Source: Gracilimonas halophila (GTDB lineage Bacteria; Bacteroidota; Rhodothermia; Balneolales; Balneolaceae). From it: a stretch of DNA of 64,000 nt. Numbering within the stretch: the first letter of the stretch is position 1; each line of letters begins with the position of its first letter. This document shows positions 43,854-53,004 of this stretch, in pieces. The translations under genes and the position numbers were made by a program. The DNA lies in contig NZ_JBHULI010000024.1 in NCBI RefSeq assembly GCF_042684365.1, positions 682,001-746,000 of the forward strand, written 5' to 3'. A model generated the notes under the pieces. That model saw nothing but the letters and a program-made list of their open reading frames with translations, searched no databases and was not told the origin of the DNA.

Positions 43854-45014
43854 ATGCGAACGGTTTATTTAGATCATGCAGCAACCACTCCATTAGACGA
43901 GCGTGTACTTGAAACCATGCTTCCCTTCCTTAAAGATAATTATGGGAACGCCAATTCACCTCATCACCTTGGTCAAAAATCAAAAGTGATCGTAGAAGAT
44001 GCCCGTGAAAAAGTAGCCGCTTTAATAGGTGCCGAGCCATCTGAGATCATCTTTACAAGTGGGGGTACCGAAAGCGATAATGCTGTTATTAAAGGGGTTT
44101 TGGCTGTTTCCGGAGACAAAAATGAAGTGATTACTTCTGAGCTTGAACACCATGCCGTGCTGCATACCGTTGAGCTTGCCAAGATGCAGGGGGTAAAACC
44201 GGTTTTTGCCGAAGCACAAAATTGCGGAACTATAACGGCAGATGCGGTCAAAGAAGTGATCACTGACAAAACTGCATTGGTTACTATCATGCATGTGAAT
44301 AATGAGATCGGGACTATCAGTCCACTGAAAGAAATTGCAGAAGTCTGTAAAGAACACGGGGTTCCATTTCATTCTGATACCGTTCAAAGCCTGGGAAAAC
44401 TGCCTATCAACGTCAAAGACTTGGGAGTTGATTTCCTGAGCGGAAGTGCCCACAAGATCTATGGACCTAAGGGAACCGGCATTATGTATGTGAAAAATGG
44501 CTCACGATGGATCCCATGGATGAACGGTGGCTCACAGGAAAGACGCCGACGTGGCGGTACCTTAAACGTTCCCGGCATTGTCGGTTTTGCAAAAGCTCTT
44601 GAATTGGCCGTCGAAGAAATGGATGAGCGTCAAAAACATTTCAAAAAGTTACGCTCTCTCCTTCTCGAGTTAATGGATGAAAAACTGAATTTCAATTATA
44701 CGGTCAATGGCCCTAAAGACAAAGGAGTACCGCATATCCTCAACCTTTCTTTCAGTGATCAGGAAGACCATCATATTGATGGGGAAATGCTGTTGCTGAA
44801 CCTGGATATTGAAGGCATTTGTGTCTCCAATGGCTCAGCTTGTACATCAGGCGCAGTTGAACCTTCTCATGTTTTAAATGGCATTGGAATGGAAGAAGGC
44901 CTCGCTAAGTCAAGTATCCGAATCAGCTTTGGCAAGCAGAATACGGAAGAAGATGTCAAATACTTCGTAGAAAAACTGGATGCTGTCCTGAACCGAATGT
45001 TTTCTTTGGCATGA
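43854..45014 (+). CDS. Cysteine desulfurase (NifS/IscS-type)
   Basis: PLP enzyme that takes sulfur from cysteine for Fe-S clusters or thio-modified tRNA. The 386-residue protein opens 'VYLDHAATTPLDERV' and has the PLP lysine in SGSAHKIYGPKG (Lys201), the cofactor-stacking His in ELEHHAV (about 99), and the catalytic loop SNGSACTSG (Cys330). The loop is of the class-I type (IscS/NifS) and not the short SufS type. No iscU or other assembly gene is next to it, so tRNA thiolation is a possible main use. The start of the LOG gene overlaps its stop (ATGA), so both are co-translated. Confidence 0.94.
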   Translation: MRTVYLDHAATTPLDERVLETMLPFLKDNYGNANSPHHLGQKSKVIVEDAREKVAALIGAEPSEIIFTSGGTESDNAVIKGVLAVSGDKNEVITSELEHHAVLHTVELAKMQGVKPVFAEAQNCGTITADAVKEVITDKTALVTIMHVNNEIGTISPLKEIAEVCKEHGVPFHSDTVQSLGKLPINVKDLGVDFLSGSAHKIYGPKGTGIMYVKNGSRWIPWMNGGSQERRRRGGTLNVPGIVGFAKALELAVEEMDERQKHFKKLRSLLLELMDEKLNFNYTVNGPKDKGVPHILNLSFSDQEDHHIDGEMLLLNLDIEGICVSNGSACTSGAVEPSHVLNGIGMEEGLAKSSIRISFGKQNTEEDVKYFVEKLDAVLNRMFSLA

Positions 45015-45565
45015 AGAAGCATATCTGTGTGTATTGCGGCTCACGAAAAGGCAACTATCCTAAATTCCCTGAATTAGCTAAACAAGCCGGACGGGAAATT
45101 GCTCAGAGGAACTGGGGCATTGTCTACGGCGGGGGAAAAATCGGGATCATGGGGGAAATTGCAAATGCGGCCCTTACCGAGGGCGGAGATGTTATTGGAG
45201 TGATCCCAACCCAGCTAAAAGATCGTGAAGTAGCTCATAAAGGACTGACCGACCTCCACGAAACACAGGATATGCACACCCGAAAAGCACTCATGGAATC
45301 GTTATCGGATGCCTTTCTTGTTCTGCCCGGTGGATTCGGAACCCTGGATGAATTTTTTGAGATCTTAACATGGCGACAGCTTGGTATCCATAATAAACCC
45401 ATATTTATTATTAATGTGGATGGGTACTTTGACGGGCTTTTGAAATTTACCAATAATGCTGTGAAGCATGATTTCATCCATAAAGAAAGCCTTTCCCTGT
45501 TCCATGTCTGTGAAGACCTGGATTCCTTTTTACAACAGCTGGAACGATTTTTTGAGCTGAGTTGA
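45011..45565 (+). CDS. LOG-family nucleoside-5'-monophosphate phosphoribohydrolase
   Basis: LOG-type enzymes cut the base from adenine-type nucleoside monophosphates and are often called lysine-decarboxylase-like by old error. The 184-residue protein has the Rossmann start 'KHICVYCGSRKG' with the 'IVYGGGKIGIMG' phosphate loop (about 38-48), the 'MHTRKALMESLSDAFLVLPGG' Arg-containing helix and the catalytic motif PGGFGTLDE (106-114). Length and motifs match the TIGR00730 group. It starts inside the stop of the desulfurase gene and is followed 43 bases later by a DUF1499 protein. Physiological substrate in bacteria is uncertain. Confidence 0.93.
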   Translation: MKKHICVYCGSRKGNYPKFPELAKQAGREIAQRNWGIVYGGGKIGIMGEIANAALTEGGDVIGVIPTQLKDREVAHKGLTDLHETQDMHTRKALMESLSDAFLVLPGGFGTLDEFFEILTWRQLGIHNKPIFIINVDGYFDGLLKFTNNAVKHDFIHKESLSLFHVCEDLDSFLQQLERFFELS

Positions 45566-45608
45566 TTTTATTTGCCACAGCATCATCAAAATCCCTAAGT
45601 GATATTCT

Positions 45609-45968
45609 ATGGCTTCAAAGAAAAAAAACAATCCGCTTCCTCCCTGCCCTACCACCCCAAATTGTATAAGAGTTTCCAGGGATCTTGAAGCCGGGTTGGA
45701 ACAAGTCTGCGAAAGACTAATGCTTCTTTTTGAAGAGGAAGCCCATGAATTTGAAGTCATTGATCCCAAACGCATAGAGCTTCATGCCGTATATCGCATA
45801 CCTGTATTTGGTTTTAAGGATGATGTAGATGTGATAATGGAAGAAGCTGAGGGAGTAACTACCGTACACATTCGGAGTGCAAGCAGACTTGGGGCTTATG
45901 ATCTTGGCGTAAACAAACGAAGAGTCAAACGAATATTCCGGAAGCTAAATTCAAAGATTAGCGATTAA
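45609..45968 (+). CDS. DUF1499 protein
   Basis: A 119-residue small protein without a signal peptide or helix. The 'PLPPCPTTPNCIRVSRD' start, with CP..PNC (Cys13, Cys19) and following a Pro-rich stretch, is the usual DUF1499 mark, as is 'VYRIPVFGFKDDVDVIMEEAEGVTTVHIRSASRLGAYDLGVNKRRVKRIFRKL'. The 'SRLGAYDLGVN..R' tail is highly conserved. Function is unknown; two Cys near the N-terminus may have a role. It follows the LOG gene in the same direction and may be the third gene of this operon. Confidence 0.86.
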   Translation: MASKKKNNPLPPCPTTPNCIRVSRDLEAGLEQVCERLMLLFEEEAHEFEVIDPKRIELHAVYRIPVFGFKDDVDVIMEEAEGVTTVHIRSASRLGAYDLGVNKRRVKRIFRKLNSKISD

Positions 45969-46014
45969 ATTTCGCTATATTCTAAACGAAATTTAAAAAT
46001 AAAAAGATAAGATT

Positions 46015-46455
46015 ATGTACACCGGTTTACTTCACGCGCACTCAGGACTTCGATGGATCGTTTTGGTTTTAATTGTCTGGGCTTTGTTCAAAGCTATTTC
46101 AGGCTGGAGCGGGCAAAAGGAATATCAAAAATCAGATCGGCTATCAGCACTTCTGGCACTGATCTTTACGCATATTCAATTATTGATCGGATTGGTTCTT
46201 TATTTCATCAGCCCTAAAGTATCCTTTGAATCCGGAGTGATGGAAAGTTCAGTCCTCAGATTCTATACTGTAGAGCATATCACAATGATGATCATTGCTA
46301 TCGCTCTTATCACTGTTGGTTTCAGTACGGCAAAACGCATGGAAGCCTCTATTGAAAAGCATAAGAGAATTACAATTACCTACGGAATCGGTCTGTTGCT
46401 GATCCTTGCTTCCATACCATGGCCTTTTCGCGGTTTGGGGACCGGCTGGTTTTAG
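46015..46455 (+). CDS. Small four-helix membrane protein (cytochrome-b-subunit-like)
   Basis: A 146-residue integral membrane protein with four helices (about 12-30, 45-65, 85-105, 120-135). The beginning 'YTGLLHAHSGLRWIVLVLIVWALFKAI' and the H in helices 1, 2 and 3 (His8, His10, His53, His89) match short proteins in Bacteroidota usually labelled cytochrome B. Haem binding is possible from the spaced histidines but not shown. It follows DUF1499 after 46 bases and ends at a clear terminator, so it closes the cysteine-desulfurase transcript or forms its own. Confidence 0.65.
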   Translation: MYTGLLHAHSGLRWIVLVLIVWALFKAISGWSGQKEYQKSDRLSALLALIFTHIQLLIGLVLYFISPKVSFESGVMESSVLRFYTVEHITMMIIAIALITVGFSTAKRMEASIEKHKRITITYGIGLLLILASIPWPFRGLGTGWF

Positions 46456-46484
46456 TAAATTGAACATATAAAAGAGTATCAGAG

Positions 46485-46516
46485 AGGACGTATCTAAAAA
46501 AATACGTCCTTTTTTA
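46485..46516 (+). terminator. Terminator after the four-helix membrane gene
   Basis: AGGACGTAT (46485-46493) and ATACGTCCT (46502-46510) form a perfect 9-bp stem with an A-rich loop and seven T after it. It overlaps the stop of the convergent symporter gene by three bases. Confidence 0.85.
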
Positions 46517-48280
46517 TTGTGGATATCTTATGCTCTCCACCATTTCCTGCACATCTTCCGGCGGTTCCGGGAAGATCATTCCTACTGCAAAAGAAACCAG
46601 TAGATTGAGGATCATCCCCAGCGTTCCTATTCCCTCCGGTGAAATTCCAAACCACCAATACTCCGGAGAATTTACCTCAGGGAAGGCGATCTTGAAAAAG
46701 ACCACATAACCGAGTGTGAACAACAGGCCGGCGATCATTCCAGCTATGGCTCCTTGTCGGTTCATTTTCTTGTAGAAGATCCCTAAAATAATGGCCGGAA
46801 AGAAGGAAGCCGCGGCAAGTCCAAATGCGATGGCCACTACCTCTGCTACAAAGCCCGGCGGATTAATTCCAAAATATCCCGCTACTATAACAGCTCCACC
46901 GGCGGAGATACGCGCCCACATCAACTCACTTTTATCTGAAATATCTGTTTTGATCTGCTTTTTAATGAGGTCATGAGATACAGCTGTTGAAATTACCAAT
47001 AGCAATCCTGCAGCTGTTGAAAGGGCTGCGGCCAATCCTCCTGCAGCTACTAAACCTGCAACCCATGCAGGTAGATTTGCGATCTCAGGGTTTGCCAAAA
47101 CCATGATATCCCTGTCCACATAGAGCTCGTTAGGACCTTCAACTGGTGCATTATTAACTTTTACTTCGCCAAAGTTACCACGAACGATCTCACCGGCATC
47201 ATTTCGCTGAATATCAGGAAGCCCGGTTATGGCCTCTCCCGGAGCATATGTAATAATACCATCTCCGTTTTTATCCACCCAGGTAAGCAATCCCGTTTCC
47301 TCCCATACACTGAACCACTCAGGCATTTCAGTGTACTCTTCCTCGTTCACTGTTTCCATGAGATTGTATTTAGCGAAGGCAGCGATGGAAGGCGCAGTTG
47401 TGTAAAGGATCGCAATAAATATCAGCGCATAACCTACCGAAATTCGAGCATCCTTTACTTTGGGAACTGTAAAGAATCGGACGATAACATGGGGAAGACC
47501 TGCCGTTCCGATCATTAATGCCGCTGTGATAAAAAAGACATCCTGCATACTCTTGGTTCCGCTTGTGTAAGCTGCAAAACCAAGTTCGGTATGTAGCTCA
47601 TCCAGCTTTTCCAGAAGGTATTGTCCGGAACCATCCGTCAGAGTTGACCCAAAGCCAAGCTGAGGGATCGGGTTGCCAGTAAGCTGAAAAGAAATAAAAA
47701 AAGCAGGCACCATAAAGGCAAAGATCAATACACAATACTGTGCAACCTGGGTGTAAGTAATTCCTTTCATTCCTCCCAATACTGCATAGAAAAATACAAT
47801 CGCCATTCCGATAAGAACACCAATATCTATATTCACTTCAAGGAATTTGGAGAATACCAGTCCCACTCCACGCATTTGCCCCGCCACATACGTAAATGAA
47901 ACGATCAGCGCACAGATAACCGCTATGGTCCGTGCAAAGTTGGAATAGTAACGGTCACCGATAAAATCAGGAATGGTAAATTTTCCAAATTTTCGAAGAT
48001 ATGGAGCAAGCAGAAGTGCGAGTAATACATAGCCTCCGGTCCAGCCCATGAGGTAAACCGAACCGTCATATCCCATGAATGAAATAAGACCGGCCATGGA
48101 TAGAAAAGATGCAGCTGACATCCAGTCGGCCGCCGTAGCCATACCGTTTGTGATCGGATTAACATGAGCGCCGGCTATATAAAAATCGCTGGTGGAAGCG
48201 GCTTTCGCCCATATCGCGATCCCGATATAAAGTGTGAAGGTGATCCCGACTAAAATATAGGTCCAGACTTGAACATCCAT
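46514..48280 (-). CDS. Sodium:solute symporter, acetate-permease-like
   Basis: SSS-family transporter of 588 residues with about thirteen helices. It begins with 'YILVGITFTLYIGIAIWAKAASTSDFYIAGAHVNPITNGMATAADWMSAASFL', the SDFYIAG..V....NG.A.A.DWMSAASF family signature of ActP-like permeases. An unusual hydrophilic insertion (about 310-400) contains 'WVDKNGDGIITYAPGEA', an EF-hand-like loop (DKNGDGIITY) that could bind calcium. Acetate or another short carboxylate plus Na+ is the probable cargo. The small DUF4212 gene ends two bases upstream, a pairing seen in many bacteria and probably a complex. Confidence 0.93.
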   Translation of the reverse strand: MDVQVWTYILVGITFTLYIGIAIWAKAASTSDFYIAGAHVNPITNGMATAADWMSAASFLSMAGLISFMGYDGSVYLMGWTGGYVLLALLLAPYLRKFGKFTIPDFIGDRYYSNFARTIAVICALIVSFTYVAGQMRGVGLVFSKFLEVNIDIGVLIGMAIVFFYAVLGGMKGITYTQVAQYCVLIFAFMVPAFFISFQLTGNPIPQLGFGSTLTDGSGQYLLEKLDELHTELGFAAYTSGTKSMQDVFFITAALMIGTAGLPHVIVRFFTVPKVKDARISVGYALIFIAILYTTAPSIAAFAKYNLMETVNEEEYTEMPEWFSVWEETGLLTWVDKNGDGIITYAPGEAITGLPDIQRNDAGEIVRGNFGEVKVNNAPVEGPNELYVDRDIMVLANPEIANLPAWVAGLVAAGGLAAALSTAAGLLLVISTAVSHDLIKKQIKTDISDKSELMWARISAGGAVIVAGYFGINPPGFVAEVVAIAFGLAAASFFPAIILGIFYKKMNRQGAIAGMIAGLLFTLGYVVFFKIAFPEVNSPEYWWFGISPEGIGTLGMILNLLVSFAVGMIFPEPPEDVQEMVESIRYPQ

Positions 48281-48282
48281 GA

Positions 48283-48540
48283 TCAGTCCTCCTGCACTTT
48301 AAATTCCTGATCCAGCTTGTTCATCAGATAGACATATACGAAGATCAGAACGACAAAAGTATAAATAGATCCTTGTTGGGCAAACCAAAAACCGAGCTTA
48401 AACCCACCCATTTGTATCTCGTTGAGTGCAGGTGCGAGTAAGATCCCAAACCCATAGGAAACAGTGAACCAGATACTGAGAAGTATCCCCAGGTATTTAA
48501 GGTTTCTCTTCCAGTAACCTTTTAGATCTCGTTCTGACAT
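48283..48540 (-). CDS. DUF4212 small membrane subunit
   Basis: An 85-residue protein with two helices (about 15-36 and 50-72). 'YWKRNLKYLGILLSIWFTVSYGFGILLAPALN' and 'LGFWFAQQGSIYTFVVLIFVYVYLMNKLDQEF' match DUF4212, which is nearly always encoded directly before an acetate-type SSS symporter and is thought to be its accessory subunit. Here the gap is two bases. The 328-base stretch upstream of it is non-coding and hairpin-rich. Confidence 0.93.
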   Translation of the reverse strand: MSERDLKGYWKRNLKYLGILLSIWFTVSYGFGILLAPALNEIQMGGFKLGFWFAQQGSIYTFVVLIFVYVYLMNKLDQEFKVQED

Positions 48541-48660
48541 CTTTTGTAACCTCCATAGTTTTATTCCGGCTAAGTATGCAGGATTTGAATGAAGGAATCA
48601 AATGGAGAAATTGCACTGCACCTTCAAAAAAACTCCCGAAAATAAAAAGCCACCAATGAT

Positions 48661-48832
48661 CTTGTCAGTCTTTAGCGGATGCGGAGACTGACAAGTCAAT
48701 GCTCAGGAAGTCTCCGACTTCCATAAAGGGCAACTAAGCTTTTTTAAGAAAAGGTTACAGCTTCCGCAGCTCTTAAGTCACCGCTCGTCAAGCTGTATTA
48801 CTCAATAAGAATTTTTAGTCTCGCTAAAGACT
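48661..48832. repeat. Cluster of four hairpins in a gene-free gap
   Basis: H1 48661-48695: CTTGTCAGTCT / AGACTGACAAG, 11-bp perfect arms. H2 48706-48722: GGAAGTC / GACTTCC, three-base loop. H3 48757-48796: ACAGCTT / AAGCTGT. H4 48817-48832: AGTCT / AGACT. The H1 word AGTCTTTAGCG recurs on the other strand in H4. No frame of gene quality runs through the 328 bases (48541-48868). No T run follows any of them, so they are not simple terminators. Confidence 0.55.
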
Positions 48833-48868
48833 TAAGAGATCCCCAAACTGAAAGCTACTAGCCCCCTT

Positions 48869-51289
48869 TCAATAAATAGCCGGATAATTCTCAGGATCGG
48901 CTTCCCTCATAATTCCATATATACTCTCGAAAATATCTTCCGCATTGGGCTTGCTGAAATAATCTCCATCGGAAGCATAAGCAGGGCGATGGTCGTGAGC
49001 GGCTAAACATTTTGGCTCAGAGTCGAGATTGAAATAACCATCCTGCTCTTCCAGCACTTTCTGCATTATATATGCAGAGGCTCCGCCCGGAACATCTTCA
49101 TCTACAACCAATAATCGGTTGGTCTTTCTGAGCGACTTCCCGATCACATGATCAAGATCGAAGGGCAATAACGTCCTGACGTCGATCAGTTCTACAGAAA
49201 TTCCAACTTCCTCCAACTGAGGGATTAGACTTTCAACAATATTAAAAGTGGAACCGTATGAAACGACTGTAATATCAGTTCCTTCATTCACAACTTCCGG
49301 CTTTCCAAGCGGAGTCGTAAATTCTCCGATGTTGGATGGCATATTTTCTTTGAGGCGATAGCCATTAAGCGGTTCTACAATGATTGCAGGATCATCTCCC
49401 TGCATCAGTGTGTTATAAAAACCGGCAGCTTCTGTGAGGTTTCTCGGTACACACAAATGTACTCCACGCGCTCCGTTAATGATCATACCCATTGGTGATC
49501 CTGAGTGCCAGATCCCTTCCAGCCTGTGACCACGAGTTCGAATTATAAGCGGTGCAGCTTGCCCCCCTTTTGTTCGGTATCGAATCGTAGCCAGATCATC
49601 CGAAATTCCCTGGAAGCAATACAGCAGATAATCCAGGTATTGGATCTCTGCAATCGGGCGCAATCCACGGATGGACATTCCAATTCCCTGACCCAAAATA
49701 GTTGCTTCACGGATGCCGGCATCGCTTACACGGATCTCACCGTATTTATCCTGCATGCCTTCAAGGCCTTTATTCACATCACCCAGTTTTCCTGAATCTT
49801 CCCCAAAAACAAGGACATTAGGGTGCTTCTCAAATAGTTTATCAAAGTTTTCCCGGATCACCATACGGCCATCTACGCGCTTTGGCTTATCCTCGTACTC
49901 AGGTTTTACTTCCTCAACGTTTAATGGCGACTTAGGGGTCTCACTGTATAAATGAGAATTATACCGTTCTGCATTCTCCTCACGCGATTTACTGACCCAT
50001 TCTGTTAATTCATCCCTGGCTGAACTTTTCTTACCTGCAGTAGCCACTAATGATTTTCGTGCTGCAGATAGAATATCTTTACGTATCGCTGTAGGATAAT
50101 TCTTTAAATTTTTGGCGTACTCGCCTAACTTCTCAACTCCGGACTCTTCTTTCAACTTATTGATGAGCTCAATTACTTTTGCTTTTTCTTCCTTGATCGG
50201 ATCCATGAAAGCTTTCCATGCCGCAGTTTTAGCCTCATTCACCTCGTCCTGAGCTTCTTGTTCCAGCTCGTCCAGTTTCTTCTTAGTCGCAATCTTGTTA
50301 TCAAGGATCCATTTTCTAAATCGATCAAGACAGCAATATTCTTCTTCAAATTTTAATCTTTCTTCATCCTTATAACGCTCGTGAGAACCGGAAGTGGAAT
50401 GCCCTTGTGGCTGTGTAACTTCCTGAACATGAACAAGTACAGGCACATGTTCTTCCCGGGCGATCTTAGCTGCTTTTTCGTATGTATCTATCAAGGCCTC
50501 ATAATCCCAGGCCTTTACAGTCAGGATCTCATATCCATCCTTATCTTCAGTTCGCTGAAATCCACTTAGTACTTCAGAGATACTTTCCTTGGTAGTTTGG
50601 TATTTTTTGGCAACAGATATACCAAAACCATCATCCCATACTGAAACGACCATAGGAATTTGAAGCACGCCTCCGGCATTGATAGCTTCCCAAAATATAC
50701 CTTCCGATGTACTTGCATCACCTATAGTACCAAAAGCGATCTCATTTCCTTTGTTGGAAAACTTTTTCCACTCTTTACCCTTTAGCGCTTTCTCATTTCT
50801 ATAGACCTTGGAGGCTTGCGCTAATCCTAAAAGACGAGCCATTTGTCCTGCTGTGGGGGAAATATCTGAAGAGGTATTCTTCGTTTTGGTCTGATCGACC
50901 CAATTTCCTTCCTCGTCAATAAGACGGCTGGCAAAATGTGAATTCATTTGACGGCCTGCGGAACTGGGATCGGCTTCAACATCAGCATGAGCATAAAGCT
51001 GTGCAAATAACTGCTGAGGAGTCACATGATCAATAGCTAACATTATGGTTTGATCACGATAATAACCGGAACGAAAATCACCATCCTGAAATTGTTTGGC
51101 TAATGCGATCTGAGGTATCTCTTTACCATCACCGAAAATTCCGAATTTGGCTTTACCGGTAAGCACTTCCTTTCTTCCGATCAACGACATATGCCGGCTG
51201 ACCCAGCCCAATTTAAAATCAGCTAAGATCTCTTTCTTCTGAGCAGCGGTAAACTTCTTCTTTGTCGTCTTTTCTTTTGCTTGAGCCAT
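48869..51289 (-). CDS. 2-Oxoacid dehydrogenase E1, fused alpha and beta subunits
   Basis: Thiamine-diphosphate enzyme of the branched-chain 2-oxoacid (2-oxoisovalerate) or pyruvate dehydrogenase complex. In 806 residues it carries the alpha part (about 30-390; TPP motif region 'FGTIGDASTSEGIFWEAINAGGVLQIPMVVSVWDDGFGIS', and 'THGHSTSGSHERYKDEE'-like phosphorylation loop) and, after a charged linker (about 330-470), the beta part (about 475-806; 'VFGEDSGKLGDVNKGLEGMQDKYGEIRVSDAGIREATILGQGIGMSIRG', 'GASAYIMQKVL'). Fusion of the two subunits is common in Bacteroidota. E2 and E3 genes are not in the window. A nested palindrome lies in its upstream leader. Confidence 0.92.
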   Translation of the reverse strand: MAQAKEKTTKKKFTAAQKKEILADFKLGWVSRHMSLIGRKEVLTGKAKFGIFGDGKEIPQIALAKQFQDGDFRSGYYRDQTIMLAIDHVTPQQLFAQLYAHADVEADPSSAGRQMNSHFASRLIDEEGNWVDQTKTKNTSSDISPTAGQMARLLGLAQASKVYRNEKALKGKEWKKFSNKGNEIAFGTIGDASTSEGIFWEAINAGGVLQIPMVVSVWDDGFGISVAKKYQTTKESISEVLSGFQRTEDKDGYEILTVKAWDYEALIDTYEKAAKIAREEHVPVLVHVQEVTQPQGHSTSGSHERYKDEERLKFEEEYCCLDRFRKWILDNKIATKKKLDELEQEAQDEVNEAKTAAWKAFMDPIKEEKAKVIELINKLKEESGVEKLGEYAKNLKNYPTAIRKDILSAARKSLVATAGKKSSARDELTEWVSKSREENAERYNSHLYSETPKSPLNVEEVKPEYEDKPKRVDGRMVIRENFDKLFEKHPNVLVFGEDSGKLGDVNKGLEGMQDKYGEIRVSDAGIREATILGQGIGMSIRGLRPIAEIQYLDYLLYCFQGISDDLATIRYRTKGGQAAPLIIRTRGHRLEGIWHSGSPMGMIINGARGVHLCVPRNLTEAAGFYNTLMQGDDPAIIVEPLNGYRLKENMPSNIGEFTTPLGKPEVVNEGTDITVVSYGSTFNIVESLIPQLEEVGISVELIDVRTLLPFDLDHVIGKSLRKTNRLLVVDEDVPGGASAYIMQKVLEEQDGYFNLDSEPKCLAAHDHRPAYASDGDYFSKPNAEDIFESIYGIMREADPENYPAIY

Positions 51290-51314
51290 TGTAAAATTTT
51301 TGTTCTGGTTTAGG

Positions 51315-51359
51315 AAAGCGCCCTTCCAAAAGGGGCGATAGTATACGGAAAAGCGCTTT
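51315..51359 (-). other. Nested palindromes in the leader of the E1 gene
   Basis: Outer arms AAAGCGC (51315-51321) and GCGCTTT (51353-51359) enclose a second stem formed by CGCCC (51319-51323) with GGGGCG (51332-51337). The structure begins 26 bases upstream of the E1 ATG. It may be the end of the fumC message or a control element of E1; neither is proven. Confidence 0.4.
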
Positions 51360-51472
51360 TTTATGAAACAGTCCCCACTGCCTCTATCGTTCTTTTCACG
51401 TTAAATCTGAGTTAATTTTGAGTTTAGAATTACCAGTACAAACTGATAATCACACGGCAACCCTTTAATAAA

Positions 51473-52864
51473 TTACTCAGTAAATCCGCCTTTCGTCATC
51501 TTGATCGGATCAAGTGCTTTATCAAGCTCCTCATCCGTAAGGTCGGTCATTTCCTTAGCCACTTCTTTCAAAGGCCGGCTTTCTGCGAATGCCTTCTTTG
51601 CTATCTTCGCGGCCAGATCATATCCGATGATCGGGTTGAGTGCTGTTACCAAAATTGGATTACGTCCAACCATATCTGCAATAGCCTCTTTCTTCACCTT
51701 CAATCTTGAAACTGAACGGTCAGCCAGATTCCTTGCCGCATTAGCCAGTATCTGAATAGATTCAAGAAGGTTATGAGCCACTACAGGCAACATTACATTT
51801 AGCTCAAAATTTCCTGCCTGTCCGCCAATAGTGATAGCCGAATCATTCCCAATTACTTGTGCACACACCATAGTGAGTGATTCTTCAATTACCGGGTTCA
51901 CTTTCCCCGGCATAATGGATGAGCCGGGCTGAAGGGCTGCCAGCTCAACTTCACCAATACCACTATTCGGGCCTGAATTCATCCAGCGCAGATCATTGCC
52001 GATCTTCATTAAACCAACCGCAATAGTTTTTAGCTGTCCGCTGAGTTCAACGGGAGCATCTACTGTTGCCTGTGCTTCAAAATGGTTTTCGGCTTCGGTG
52101 AATTTTTCACCGGTCAGTTCTGAGATCTTAGTCGCAAATTTCTTACCAAAATCTTTGTGGGTGTTGATCCCGGTTCCTACCGCAGTTCCACCTTGTGGCA
52201 GTTCTGAAATTCTTTCAAGTGCAGATTTAACGCGTTTGACACCCAACTCTACCTGACGGGCATATCCACCGAACTCCTGCTCGATAGTTACCGGCATGGC
52301 ATCCATTAAATGTGTACGGCCTGTTTTTACAACTTCAGCATACTCTTTCCCTTTTTCCAGAAAAGTTTTTTGAAGGTGCTCCAGCGCCGGTATTAAGTTA
52401 TTATTGACCGCTTTAACCGCAGCAACGCGAATAGTAGTCGGAATCACATCATTTGAACTCTGCCCATAATTGATGTGGTCGTTGGGATGAATATCCACGT
52501 CCAGATTCTTCTTCAGTTCATTAGCCCGATGAGCGATTACCTCATTTGAATTCATGTTGGTGGAAGTCCCTGAACCGGTTTGAAAAATATCGATCACAAA
52601 TTCTTTATCATGGAGTCCTTCGATGACTTCCTGAGCAGCAGCTTCAATCGCTTTTGTAACTTCTTTATCCAGAAGACCAAGATCGGCATTAACAGCGGCG
52701 GCCGATTTCTTAACATATCCCAAAGCCTCAATGAATTCGCGGCTGAACTTAATGCCACTGATTGGGAAGTTATCATGTGCCCGTTGGGTTTGTGCTCCAT
52801 ATAAAGCTTTTTTTGGAACTTTAACTTCACCCATGGAATCTTTCTCAATGCGATATTCGCTCAT
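51473..52864 (-). CDS. fumC: Fumarate hydratase class II
   Basis: TCA-cycle enzyme adding water to fumarate to give L-malate; iron-free homotetramer. The 463-residue chain has the family start 'RIEKDSMGEVKVPKKALYGAQTQRAHDNFPIS', the 'GSGTSTNMNSNEVIAHRA' loop (about 97-114), the 'HPNDHINYGQSSNDVIPT' and 'TGRTHLMDAMPVTIEQEFGG' active-site segments, and the signature 'PGSSIMPGKVNPV' (about 320). Every conserved stretch is present. It is on the minus strand between the E1 gene and the GNAT/SPT genes, with its own upstream gap of 140 bases. Confidence 0.97.
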   Translation of the reverse strand: MSEYRIEKDSMGEVKVPKKALYGAQTQRAHDNFPISGIKFSREFIEALGYVKKSAAAVNADLGLLDKEVTKAIEAAAQEVIEGLHDKEFVIDIFQTGSGTSTNMNSNEVIAHRANELKKNLDVDIHPNDHINYGQSSNDVIPTTIRVAAVKAVNNNLIPALEHLQKTFLEKGKEYAEVVKTGRTHLMDAMPVTIEQEFGGYARQVELGVKRVKSALERISELPQGGTAVGTGINTHKDFGKKFATKISELTGEKFTEAENHFEAQATVDAPVELSGQLKTIAVGLMKIGNDLRWMNSGPNSGIGEVELAALQPGSSIMPGKVNPVIEESLTMVCAQVIGNDSAITIGGQAGNFELNVMLPVVAHNLLESIQILANAARNLADRSVSRLKVKKEAIADMVGRNPILVTALNPIIGYDLAAKIAKKAFAESRPLKEVAKEMTDLTDEELDKALDPIKMTKGGFTE

Positions 52865-53004
52865 CGTTCTATATGATCTTTAGTTGAAAATTGCAGCTGT
52901 AAAATTCAATCTAATTACTGGTAAATGATTTTATTCACAGCCTTAAAAAAATAAGGAAAAACTATGTAGATATTGTGAAGTGGATGTTAAACCTGAATAG
53001 CAGA

